Below are positions 51,966 through 60,311 of a DNA stretch of 64,000 nt, piece by piece. Location: positions 2,356,001 to 2,420,000 of the forward strand of contig NZ_CP172558.1 of the NCBI RefSeq assembly GCF_046530675.1. Reading direction: 5' to 3'. Source of the DNA: Chitinibacter sp046530675 (GTDB lineage Bacteria; Pseudomonadota; Gammaproteobacteria; Burkholderiales; Chitinibacteraceae). Under the pieces are notes generated by a model that saw only the letters and a list, made by a program, of their open reading frames with translations, made no database searches and was not told where the DNA came from. A program made the translations under genes and the position numbers. The first letter of the stretch is position 1. Every line of letters begins with the position of its first letter.

Positions 51966-53788
51966 GATTTTTTCCTCGGTTCATAAAGTTGTACCGCCTG
52001 CTCGCGCCCCTTTACATGGTGTATGTCGCGATCCTGAAATTCAAACTGCTCGTGCGATGCCGCGCGCATGCATTCTTCAGAAACCAGAATCCTTGCGATG
52101 CCCTTGGTCAAACCTTCGATACGGGATGCTAAATTCACCGTATCACCAATTACCGTGTAATCAAGTCGCGATTCGGCGCCAATAAAACCAACGACAGCGG
52201 GCCCGGTATGAATGCCGATGCCAACGTCAAAATCGGCGTTCAGATCTTTGAGTTCGGCCTTGAAGTGTTCCAGTGCTTCGCTCATTTCAATGGCGGCGGC
52301 AATGGCGTTGCTGGCATGATTGGGGTCGTTGGCTGGCGCGCCCCAAAACGCCATGATGGCATCGCCGATGAATTTGTCCAGCGTGCCGCCATGCTTGAAA
52401 ATAATGGCAACCTGCATCGAAAAATAGCGGTTCAGTAATTCGACAATGTATTCGGGCGTATGGTTCTCCGACAGCGTGGTAAAGCCGCGAATATCCGAGA
52501 ATAAAACAGTCAGTTCACGCGACTCGGCTTTTTTGTTCATATCGATCTGGCCGCTGGCAATCAGCTCGCCGACCACGCGTGCATCCAGAAAGCGCGAAAA
52601 CATTGCAACAGCCTGTTCGCGACTGGCTTTTTCGGCCAGATACGACATCAGCGCGGCCAGCCAGAAATATGCCCAGCCCCAGGCGAGCGGTGCGGCCAGC
52701 GGCAAAAACCAGTTGCGTTGCAGCCCCAGCCACATCAACGCAATGCCCAGTATGCTCAGTGTCAACATGAGTCCGGCCAGAGCGAGCGTGTTTTTCCTGT
52801 GCTTAAAACCCAGCAGCAATAGCGCTGCCAGTAGTAGCGAGAATAATGCAAACGGCCAGCGGGGCGGGTCGCGCAGCCAGTTATCGTTTTTCAAGTTATC
52901 AATCGCGGTCGCGAGAATTTCAACGCCGGGGTAGGCCGCATTGAGCGGTGTCGAACGCAAATCCTGCAAGCCCGGCGCGGCAGTACCAATCACGACGATT
53001 TTGTTGCGAAATTCATTCGCTGCGCGGCGGGGCTGCTCGCTATTGGCATCGCGGTAAATATCCGAATAGGCAATATGCGGGTGAGATTGCTGCCAGTTCA
53101 GGCGAATTTTCTGCTGCGAAACTGCGGCCCATTTGAAATCCTGTGCCAGTCGCCACGGTAGCGATGAAATCAGCCAGCCATCGATGGCTTGCCCAATCAG
53201 ATAATGCCGACCTATTCCGTCGGCATCGGGCTGGAAGTTGATCAGCCCGCCGCGCCACGAAGATTTATCCAGTACGCTAGGCAGCAGCAAAACCGCACGC
53301 GCATCGGGCTTGGCTTGTGCTGTTTTGATCAAACCGACGCTGGCGGGCAGTGTTTTCAGTTCTATCGGATTGCCGTCGGCCAGCTGAGAGTGGGCGAAGT
53401 ACAGATTCGGATATTGCGCAACGACCTGCCTGAACAGCGCATCCGATTCGGTTCCAAAAGTATCGGGCTCGTTAAACAGAATATCGAAAACAATCGCTTT
53501 GGGTTGCTGCGCGATGATGTGTTCGATCAGCTCGGCATGAATCGCCCGCGGCCAAGGCCATTTACTGGCGACCTCATTCATCTCTTCCAGACTTTTCTGG
53601 TCAATATCGACAATCACGATTTCGTGATCACTTTGCCGATTTTGCGCATTATGTTGCAGCAGCCAGTCACCGAGACGCCAGTCCAGACTTTGCGTGAAAT
53701 TGAAAACGCCAAAATCGAGCGCGATCAGCAAGGCGATCAGGACAAACAGGGCAGCAAAGCGGCGAAAGTGCATGGTGCGTATCCGCAT
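51962..53788 (-). CDS. CHASE2-domain class III adenylate/guanylate cyclase
   Basis: A 608-residue membrane-bound receptor cyclase. After a first helix (FAALFVLIALLIALDFGVFNF), residues about 35-285 form an extracytoplasmic CHASE2 sensor domain. Three helices follow (LFSLLLAALLLLGF, LALAGLMLTLSILGIALMWLGL, PLAAPLAWGWAYFWLAALMSYL). The C-terminal cyclase domain has LFSDIRGFTTLSE with the metal Asp residues, GGTLDKFIGDAIMAFWGAP with the substrate Lys, and LDYTVIGDTVNLASRIEG. The motif pattern fits an adenylate cyclase. ATG 53788 is chosen by length; an in-frame ATG five codons later is also possible. Confidence 0.88.
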   Translation of the reverse strand: MRIRTMHFRRFAALFVLIALLIALDFGVFNFTQSLDWRLGDWLLQHNAQNRQSDHEIVIVDIDQKSLEEMNEVASKWPWPRAIHAELIEHIIAQQPKAIVFDILFNEPDTFGTESDALFRQVVAQYPNLYFAHSQLADGNPIELKTLPASVGLIKTAQAKPDARAVLLLPSVLDKSSWRGGLINFQPDADGIGRHYLIGQAIDGWLISSLPWRLAQDFKWAAVSQQKIRLNWQQSHPHIAYSDIYRDANSEQPRRAANEFRNKIVVIGTAAPGLQDLRSTPLNAAYPGVEILATAIDNLKNDNWLRDPPRWPFALFSLLLAALLLLGFKHRKNTLALAGLMLTLSILGIALMWLGLQRNWFLPLAAPLAWGWAYFWLAALMSYLAEKASREQAVAMFSRFLDARVVGELIASGQIDMNKKAESRELTVLFSDIRGFTTLSENHTPEYIVELLNRYFSMQVAIIFKHGGTLDKFIGDAIMAFWGAPANDPNHASNAIAAAIEMSEALEHFKAELKDLNADFDVGIGIHTGPAVVGFIGAESRLDYTVIGDTVNLASRIEGLTKGIARILVSEECMRAASHEQFEFQDRDIHHVKGREQAVQLYEPRKKS

Positions 53789-54204
53789 GGAAAAGTAAGT
53801 CTTTATAAGCTGTTTCCGGCTGGCTGACAAAGCAAAACTTGTTATGGTCAGGCAAACTGAAAAATCAATTCCGAGCAGAGTTGATTTTGCTGGGCGCGCT
53901 TGCAAGGTGATTGTTGAGACAGCTGGAAATATTCAAATGATGGCCATTGTTATGCTGGGTATATTCATGCAAGTCAATTGTAAAATAGCTTATCGCTGAT
54001 TACCCTTGCTGGGTATTTGTCGAACCAGAGTGGAAGATGGACTTGAGGTCGTGGACAGATGCAGATTTGCCGATAAATGACTTGATCTATTTGCCGATTA
54101 ATAGGGCTCGCGTATGATCAATTCAGCTTGTAAGGTAATGGGCTGTGGCCATTAAAAAGCCTGTTCGATCCATTGGGCTTCGATATATTGCAGAGAGAAA
54201 TATC
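53789..54204. other. Intergenic region upstream of the cyclase and solute-binding genes
   Basis: 416 nt between divergent genes, AT-rich. It contains one 49-nt bipartite motif (53957-54005, one mismatch). No other gene or structure was recognised. Confidence 0.5.
53957..54005. repeat. 49-nt bipartite motif, one mismatch
   Basis: GGGTAT at 53957-53962 and TTACCC at 54000-54005, in the intergenic region between the cyclase and solute-binding protein genes. Confidence 0.6.
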
Positions 54205-55053
54205 ATGCATCGTTTCTTGCTCGTTTTACTGCTCAGCATTCAATGTGCCCATGCGCAGATCTTGCTGGCAGTGCCACGCGATGTGATTCTGGATTACCAG
54301 AAATTATTGCGTAATCGCGAGGTGCAGGAAATCCGCGACTATAGCGGCCCCGGCGCACGACGGGATACGGTTGAACTCATTTTGTTTCAGCAAGCCCTGC
54401 AGCGCGGCGGGATGAACGAGCAGGTTCATCTGGTTCCGGTAGACAGCTATGCGCGCAGTTTGCTGGAAGTCGAAAATGGAACGGTCGAGGCCACCGGAAC
54501 TTCGGTCTGGGCCAGTGATGTGACGCAAAGTAAAGCGCGACTTTCTGTCCCGCTGATTCGCGATGGTGAGTATGTCGTCGGATTTTATATGGTCGAGGGC
54601 CACCCGCAGTTGCGCAAAGTGGGACTGAAAGAGTTGCGTGGCATGACGGTGGTGACCAATAAAGCCTGGAAAAACGATATTGCAACGCTGGATAATCTGG
54701 GAATAGGCAATGTCCAGAGCGCGCCAACTTTTGGCATGATCGCCAAAATGCTGCGCGAAGGGCGGGGCGATTTCACGATGGCATCATTTAAATCATCGGC
54801 AGATATGTCGTTCGAAGTCGAAGGCGTGCGGCTGGTGCCGATTCCGGGAATGAAAGTAGCGATGCCCGGTTCGCGGCATTTTCTGCTGGCACCGACCGCT
54901 TTTGGCGCTCAGGTATTGGAGGCTTTGAACAAAGGGCTCAGCCAGATGCGCAAAGAAGGGCTGATTCGCCGCGCTTATACCGATGCCGGTTTTTTCAATC
55001 CCCGCGTTGAGTCATGGACTTTGCTCAATCCGAATGCTTTTTCAGGTAATTGA
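54205..55053 (+). CDS. Periplasmic solute-binding protein, extracellular family 3 type
   Basis: A 282-residue protein with a signal peptide (MHRFLLVLLLSIQCAHAQ), start ATG 54205 preceded by GAGAG. It has the two-lobed binding-protein pattern with no transporter genes beside it (RDTVELILFQQALQRGGM, LRGMTVVTNKAWKNDI, MIAKMLREGRGDFTMASF, LLAPTAFGAQVLEALNKGLSQMRKEG). The closest pattern is the extracellular solute-binding family 3, but without neighbours the ligand is unknown; a sensory role is also possible. Confidence 0.75.
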   Translation: MHRFLLVLLLSIQCAHAQILLAVPRDVILDYQKLLRNREVQEIRDYSGPGARRDTVELILFQQALQRGGMNEQVHLVPVDSYARSLLEVENGTVEATGTSVWASDVTQSKARLSVPLIRDGEYVVGFYMVEGHPQLRKVGLKELRGMTVVTNKAWKNDIATLDNLGIGNVQSAPTFGMIAKMLREGRGDFTMASFKSSADMSFEVEGVRLVPIPGMKVAMPGSRHFLLAPTAFGAQVLEALNKGLSQMRKEGLIRRAYTDAGFFNPRVESWTLLNPNAFSGN

Positions 55054-55058
55054 GCTGC

Positions 55059-55084
55059 AAAAAGGGGCGAAAGCCCCTTTTTTT
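55059..55084 (+). terminator. Rho-independent terminator after the solute-binding protein gene
   Basis: AAAAGGGGC-GAAA-GCCCC followed by TTTTTTT. Confidence 0.9.
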
Positions 55085-55109
55085 GATTCTAAAATCCAAA
55101 CCCGCTCAA

Positions 55110-55892
55110 TCAGAAAGCCGGCACAATCGCGCCCTGGTATTTCGTGGTGATGAATTTTTTCACTTCCGGTGATTTGAGCGCCGCAGCGAGTTTTTTCACT
55201 GCTACGCTGTCTTTATTATCGCTGCGCGTGACCAGGATATTCACGTAGGGCGATTCTTTGCCTTCAATCGCCAGCGCGTCTTTGCTTGGATTCAGCTTGG
55301 CTTCGAGTGCGTAATTGGTATTGATCAGCGCCAGATCAACCTGATTCAGGATGCGTGGCAGCGTTGCCGCTTCCAGCTCTTTGAATTTCAGTTTTTTCGG
55401 ATTCGCAACGATGTCCTTGCTGGTGGCAAGGATGTTTTTCTTGTCTTTCAGCGTGATCACACCGGCTTTATCGAGCAGCAAGAGCGCACGGCCGCCATTG
55501 GTCGCGTCGTTCGGAATCGCCACCGTCGCTCCTTCTTTCAGCTCAGCGAGTTTTTTCACTTTGCTCGAATACGCACCAAACGGCTCAACGTGAACGCCAG
55601 CGACGCTGACCAGGCTCGTGCCTTTGCCTTTGTTAAACTCGGTCAAATAAGGCTGGTGCTGGAAGAAATTGGCGTCGAGTTTTTTCTCGGCCACTTGGAC
55701 GTTAGGCTGGACGTAATCGGTAAAGACTTTGATATCGAGCTCAACACCTTGCTTGGCGAGTGTCGGTTTGATGAATTCAAGAATTTCGGCGTGCGGCACG
55801 GCGGTTGCGCCGACGCTGATTTTATCGGCGGCGAAACTTGCACCTGCGCTGATCACGGTGGCTGCGGCGAAAAGTGAAATCATTTTTTTCAT
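55110..55892 (-). CDS. metQ: Methionine ABC transporter substrate-binding protein MetQ
   Basis: A 260-residue periplasmic binding protein for methionine, NlpA family. The signal peptide (MKKMISLFAAATVISAGASFA) lacks a lipobox Cys, so it is secreted rather than lipid-anchored, unlike many MetQ proteins. Family motifs are GATAVPHAEILEFIKPTLAKQG, LDANFFQHQPYLTEFN, HVEPFGAYSSKVK, IPNDATNGGRALLLL, LINTNYALEA and SPYVNILVTR. It lies downstream of metNI on the same strand with 169 nt between. A perfect 49-nt bipartite motif lies 20 nt upstream of its ATG. Confidence 0.95.
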   Translation of the reverse strand: MKKMISLFAAATVISAGASFAADKISVGATAVPHAEILEFIKPTLAKQGVELDIKVFTDYVQPNVQVAEKKLDANFFQHQPYLTEFNKGKGTSLVSVAGVHVEPFGAYSSKVKKLAELKEGATVAIPNDATNGGRALLLLDKAGVITLKDKKNILATSKDIVANPKKLKFKELEAATLPRILNQVDLALINTNYALEAKLNPSKDALAIEGKESPYVNILVTRSDNKDSVAVKKLAAALKSPEVKKFITTKYQGAIVPAF

Positions 55893-55911
55893 GTTAATTC
55901 CTTGTGGGATG

Positions 55912-55960
55912 GGGTATGTTGCTGTGATGATTGATGGTAATGGCTTATGGCTATATACCC
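55912..55960. repeat. 49-nt bipartite motif GGGTAT-N37-ATACCC (perfect)
   Basis: Perfect half-sites at 55912-55917 and 55955-55960, 20 nt upstream of the metQ start on the minus strand. Confidence 0.8.
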
Positions 55961-56061
55961 TTGGGTGATTGTTTTTCAGTCACCGCACAAGATTAGCATT
56001 GTAGGTATATGAGCTTAAAGACCGGTTTTTTATAACTTTATAATCGCCGGTGTATGTCGTG

Positions 56062-56736
56062 TTAGCGGCGGCTGAAATACTGCACCAGCTTGTCGCCGAT
56101 CATCTGCAAAACCTGCACCAATACCAAGAGCAGCAGCACGGTAACGACCATCACGTCGGTCTGGAAACGCTGATAACCAAAGCGGATCGCCAGATCGCCC
56201 AGACCGCCGCCGCCGATGACACCCGACATCGCCGCATACGACACCAAGGTAATTGCCGTGACGGTGATCGCCGCCAGAATGCCGGGCATTGCTTCGGGTA
56301 ACAGCGCTTTGATCACGATCTGGCAGGTCGTTGCACCCATGGCCTGAGTCGCTTCGATAATGCCGCGATCAACCTCGCGCAGCGCCGTTTCCACCAGACG
56401 AGCAAAAAAGGGCGTTGCGCCGACAACGAGCGGTGGAATCGCGCCAGCAACGCCGAGCGATGTGCCGGTCAACAACACGGTGAACGGGATCATGATAATC
56501 AGCAGAATCACGAACGGCACCGAGCGCAACACGTTCACAATAAATGACAAAATGCCGTACACGACAGGCTGGGCGAGTAATTGTTTTTTGCCGGTGAGAA
56601 ACAGCAATACGCCCAGCGGCAGGCCGAGCAACAGCGTAAACAGCAGCGATCCGCCGAGCATGCTCAGCGTATCGAGTGTCGCCAGACCAATATCGGCCCA
56701 GTCGATATTAATGAACAATTCATTGATCAAATTCAT
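56062..56736 (-). CDS. metI: Methionine ABC transporter permease MetI
   Basis: A 224-residue inner-membrane permease with about five helices. Recognisable segments: LLFTLLLGLPLGVLLFLTGKKQLL, NVLRSVPFVILLIIMIPFTVLLTGTSLGVAGAIPPLVVGATPFFARLVETALREVDRGIIEATQAMGAT, AITVTAITLVSYAAMSGVIGGGGLGDLAIRFGYQRF. The ATPase-coupling EAA-type loop is EATQAMGATTCQIV. The start overlaps the metN stop by ATGA. It forms the methionine channel with MetN and MetQ. Confidence 0.95.
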   Translation of the reverse strand: MNLINELFINIDWADIGLATLDTLSMLGGSLLFTLLLGLPLGVLLFLTGKKQLLAQPVVYGILSFIVNVLRSVPFVILLIIMIPFTVLLTGTSLGVAGAIPPLVVGATPFFARLVETALREVDRGIIEATQAMGATTCQIVIKALLPEAMPGILAAITVTAITLVSYAAMSGVIGGGGLGDLAIRFGYQRFQTDVMVVTVLLLLVLVQVLQMIGDKLVQYFSRR

Positions 56737-57743
56737 GCTCGCAGCTCCTCGATCACAATGCCCTCCGCAGCAAGCCGCGCTAGCATCGCGTCAACTTGCT
56801 CGCCTTCCAGCCCCAGCGTGAGCTGGCCGCACGGCGTGGTTTTAATCCGTTCAATACGGCCTGCCAGGATCGAAAAATCAACGGCGTATTCGCGCGCCAG
56901 CGCACTCAAGTGCGATTGATACGTTGCTTCGCCTTGATACGTTAAACGCACAATTTTGCCCGGCACATGCGCAAAATCGTCGGCTTCGTCGTTTTCATCG
57001 ACGTGTTCGCTCTCATAGACAAAGCGGCGCGTCGTCGCGTGTTGCGGGTGTAAAAACACTTGCGTCACCGCGCCCATTTCGACGATTTCGCCGCCGTCAA
57101 TGACGGCAACACGGTCGCAAATGCTGCGAATGACGTTCATTTCATGTGTAATCAAGACGATGGTCAGCTTGAGCTGCTGATTGATTTCAAGCAGTAGTTG
57201 CAGCACCGAAGCGGTCGTTTGCGGGTCGAGCGCGCTGGTCGCTTCGTCGCACAAGAGTAATTTCGGTTGATTGGCCAGCGCACGCGCAATGCCGACGCGC
57301 TGTTTTTGTCCGCCTGACAATTGCGCCGGATATTTGTCTGCATGATCGGTGAGGCCGACCAGCTCAAGTAATTCGGCAACGCGTTTAGCAATCGCCGTTT
57401 TATCTAGCTCGCCCGCCACTTGCAAAGGAAAGGCGACGTTTTGCGCGACGGTTTTGCTCATCAGCAAATTGAAATGCTGAAAAATCATGCCGATTTTCTG
57501 GCGCGATTGGCGCAATGCATCGCTGGAGAGTTCGGTTAAATCAACGCCGTCGAGTAAAACGCGGCCACCCGTCGGGCGCTCTAAGAGATTAATCAGGCGG
57601 ATCAGCGTTGATTTTCCCGCGCCAGAGTGACCGATCACGCCGAAGATTTCGCCTGCGGCGATTTTCAGGTCGATACGCTTGAGTGCCGGAATATCACGGC
57701 CATCAACGCGGTACGATTTACTGAGATTTTCTAATGAAATCAA
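56733..57743 (-). CDS. metN: Methionine ABC transporter ATP-binding protein MetN
   Basis: A 336-residue ABC ATPase. Walker A is GHSGAGKST, the signature is LSGGQKQRVGIARAL, Walker B is LLLCDEATSALDP and the H-loop is LITHEM. A C-terminal NIL/ACT-like domain (about 255-335: QSHLSALAREYAVDFSILAGRIERIKTTPCGQLTLGLEGEQVD) senses methionine and inhibits transport. It is the first gene of metN-metI-metQ, with a GTAG-type REP palindrome upstream. Confidence 0.96.
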   Translation of the reverse strand: MISLENLSKSYRVDGRDIPALKRIDLKIAAGEIFGVIGHSGAGKSTLIRLINLLERPTGGRVLLDGVDLTELSSDALRQSRQKIGMIFQHFNLLMSKTVAQNVAFPLQVAGELDKTAIAKRVAELLELVGLTDHADKYPAQLSGGQKQRVGIARALANQPKLLLCDEATSALDPQTTASVLQLLLEINQQLKLTIVLITHEMNVIRSICDRVAVIDGGEIVEMGAVTQVFLHPQHATTRRFVYESEHVDENDEADDFAHVPGKIVRLTYQGEATYQSHLSALAREYAVDFSILAGRIERIKTTPCGQLTLGLEGEQVDAMLARLAAEGIVIEELRA

Positions 57744-57776
57744 TGGAGTGCCTTTGAAACGTTTCGCTCATTTATT

Positions 57777-57833
57777 GTAGGAGCGGCTTTAGCCGCGAAC
57801 GCTCAACTTGTTCGCGGCTAAAGCCGCTCCTAC
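57777..57833. repeat. GTAG-type palindromic REP sequence (copy 3), perfect
   Basis: Perfect 24-bp arms starting GTAGGAGCGGCTTTAGCCGC, with a 9-nt loop and the exact inverse ending GCGGCTAAAGCCGCTCCTAC. It lies between ltaE and metN. Confidence 0.88.
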
Positions 57834-57844
57834 GGTGTTTGTGA

Positions 57845-58870
57845 TCATTGCAATGCCTGCTGTAAAACAGCGCTAATTCGTGTCAAATCGTTGGCTTCAA
57901 TTTGCCAGTGCGTGACCAGACGCATCCAGCCATTTTCGGGTGGATTCACTTTAATACTCGCTGTGGCAAAAGCGGCGGTCAGCGCAGCGGCGTCGATGTC
58001 ACGCGTAAAGCGGAACCAGACCATATTGATCTGCACTGAGTCCAGATCGACTTCGATGCCATCAATGGCAGCGAGCTGGCGCGCCAGTTCGCGTGCGTTG
58101 TCGTGATCTTCATTCAGACGCAGGCTCATCGTTTTGAGCGCGATCAAACCTGGCGCCGCCAAAACGCCGACCTGGCGCAAACCACCGCCGAGCATTTTGC
58201 GCAAACGGCGTGCGCGGGCGATAAAGTCGTGTGATCCGGCCAGCATCGAACCGACAGGTGCCGCCAAGCCTTTACTCAGGCAAAACATCACGCTATCGCA
58301 GTATTGCGCGATGTCGCGTACGTCGACTTGCAAATGCGTTGCGGCGTTAAAAATCCGTGCGCCGTCCAGATGGAGCGGGATATTCTGGTCTTGCGCAACT
58401 TGCCATACTTCACGCATTGCGGCCAATGGAATCACGCGGCCATTGGAATGTGCGTTTTCCAGACAAATCAGTCCGGTTTTCGGCTCATGAATATCGATGC
58501 CGTGGCGGATTTTGCTGTTGATTTTTTCTGCGCTCAAGACGCCATCAACACTTTCAATCGTTCGCAATTGCACGCCACCAATCACCGCGGCACCGCCAGC
58601 TTCGTGCCAGACAATATGGCTATCGTCACCGACGATGACTTCATCGCCGCGCTGGCAATGCGTCAAAATCGCCAGCTGATTGCCGAAAGTGCCGCTGGGT
58701 ACAAAGAGCGCAGCTTCCTTGCCCAGCATGTACGCTGCAGCGTGCTCCAGCTCAATGACAGTCGGGTCATCGCCATAGACATCATCGCCGACGACGGCGT
58801 TGACCATCGTTTGACGCATTTCATCGGTGGGCTGGGTCACGGTGTCGCTGCGCAGATCGAGAACTTTCAT
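57845..58870 (-). CDS. ltaE: Low-specificity L-threonine aldolase
   Basis: A 341-residue PLP enzyme that cleaves threonine and allo-threonine to glycine and acetaldehyde. It begins KVLDLRSDTVTQPTDEMRQTM, a family signature; the PLP lysine is in VMFCLSKGLAAPVGSML, and LHLDGARIFNAA, SGTFGNQLAIL and QVGVLAAPGLIAL are typical. Divergent from bioA with a 112-nt promoter region between them. Confidence 0.95.
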   Translation of the reverse strand: MKVLDLRSDTVTQPTDEMRQTMVNAVVGDDVYGDDPTVIELEHAAAYMLGKEAALFVPSGTFGNQLAILTHCQRGDEVIVGDDSHIVWHEAGGAAVIGGVQLRTIESVDGVLSAEKINSKIRHGIDIHEPKTGLICLENAHSNGRVIPLAAMREVWQVAQDQNIPLHLDGARIFNAATHLQVDVRDIAQYCDSVMFCLSKGLAAPVGSMLAGSHDFIARARRLRKMLGGGLRQVGVLAAPGLIALKTMSLRLNEDHDNARELARQLAAIDGIEVDLDSVQINMVWFRFTRDIDAAALTAAFATASIKVNPPENGWMRLVTHWQIEANDLTRISAVLQQALQ

Positions 58871-58982
58871 GCAAGAATCCGGATGGAACAGAACATTTCA
58901 TTCTGCAGGGCAAAGTACGCTCTGGCTATAGCCGATAATCCTAACCCTGATTGATTTTGCCAGAGTATGCGAGAATGGCGCG

Positions 58983-60311
58983 ATGAAGACTGACAATCAA
59001 TCTCTATTGGCGCGTAGCATGGCCGCTGTCTGGCATCCGTGCACGCAAATGAAACGCCACGAAAGCTTGCCGCTGGTGCCGATTGCCCGCGCCGATGGCG
59101 TCTGGCTGACCGATTGCGATGGCCGTCGTTTGATCGATGGCGTTTCAAGCTGGTGGGTCAATTTATTTGGCCATAACGAGCCGCGTATCAAGGCCGCCAT
59201 CAGTCGGCAAATGGACACGCTAGAGCATGTCATGCTCGCCGGTTTTACGCACGAGCCAGTCGTTGCGCTCTCCGAAGCTTTAGGCGAATTGACCGGGCTG
59301 GGTCATGCGTTTTACGGCTCGGACGGCGCATCGGCAACCGAAATCGCGCTGAAAATGAGCGCGCATTACTGGCGCAATTTGGGTCAGCCGGAAAAAAACC
59401 GCTTTGTCTATCTGGCCGACAGTTATCACGGCGAAACGGTCGGCGCGCTATCGGTCACCGATGTGCCGATTTTCCGCACTGCCTACGCGCCCTTGGTGCG
59501 CGAAAATTTTGCGGTGATGAGCCCCGATCCGCGGCTGGCCGCCGAGGGAGAATCGGCTGCCGATTACACCACACGAGCGCTCGCTGATCTGGCGCGGGTA
59601 CTGGCAGCGCATCACGGTGAAATCGCTGCGCTGATCGTCGAGCCTTTGGTGCAAGGGGCGGTGGGTATGGCGATGTATGCGCCGGAATACCTGGCTCAGG
59701 CGCGTATACTCTGTGATCAATATGATGTACTGCTGATTGCCGATGAAATCGCAGTCGGTTTTGGCCGTACCGGTACGATGTTTGCCTGCGAGCAGGCGGG
59801 GATCAAGCCTGACCTGATTTGCCTGTCCAAAGGCATTACCAGCGGCTATCTGCCCTTGGCGGTCGTACTGTGCAGCGATGCCATTTATCAGGCTTTTTAC
59901 GCCGACGAGACCGCCAAAGCATTTTTGCATTCGCATTCGTACACCGGCAATGCGCTGGCGTGCGCGGCGGCGTTGGCGACTTTGCAGATTTTCCGCGACG
60001 ATGACGTGATTGTGCAAAACCGCGACAAGGCACAGACAATGAGCCGTATTTTTTCGCCACTGGCCGAGCACCCGCAAATCCGTCACTGGCGGCAGCGCGG
60101 CATGATCTGGGCGTTTGACGTGATCGATGCCCCCCCTGATTTCGCACAGAAATTTTTCCAAAATGCACTAAATGCCGGAGTTTTATTGAGACCGGTAGGA
60201 AATACGGTATATTTTATGCCTCCGTATATTATTGATGTCGCACAGACGCAAATGCTCTGCGCTGCGGCATTGCAAGCATTAGAGCGAAGCATAAATCCAC
60301 CACGGCCATGA
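58983..60311 (+). CDS. bioA: Adenosylmethionine-8-amino-7-oxononanoate aminotransferase
   Basis: A 442-residue class III aminotransferase for the step from KAPA to DAPA in biotin synthesis, using SAM as amino donor. The N-terminal HPCTQM (VWHPCTQMKRHESLPLVPI) is characteristic of BioA. DGVSSWWVNLFGHNEPRI, YGSDGASATEIALKMS, GETVGALSVTDV, LIADEIAVGFGRTGTMF and the PLP lysine in LICLSKGITSGYLPLAVVL are present. The last four bases overlap the next gene's ATG (ATGA). Confidence 0.96.
   Translation: MKTDNQSLLARSMAAVWHPCTQMKRHESLPLVPIARADGVWLTDCDGRRLIDGVSSWWVNLFGHNEPRIKAAISRQMDTLEHVMLAGFTHEPVVALSEALGELTGLGHAFYGSDGASATEIALKMSAHYWRNLGQPEKNRFVYLADSYHGETVGALSVTDVPIFRTAYAPLVRENFAVMSPDPRLAAEGESAADYTTRALADLARVLAAHHGEIAALIVEPLVQGAVGMAMYAPEYLAQARILCDQYDVLLIADEIAVGFGRTGTMFACEQAGIKPDLICLSKGITSGYLPLAVVLCSDAIYQAFYADETAKAFLHSHSYTGNALACAAALATLQIFRDDDVIVQNRDKAQTMSRIFSPLAEHPQIRHWRQRGMIWAFDVIDAPPDFAQKFFQNALNAGVLLRPVGNTVYFMPPYIIDVAQTQMLCAAALQALERSINPPRP
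59663..59711. repeat. 49-nt bipartite motif, one mismatch
   Basis: GGGTAT at 59663-59668 and ATACTC at 59706-59711, inside bioA. Confidence 0.55.
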
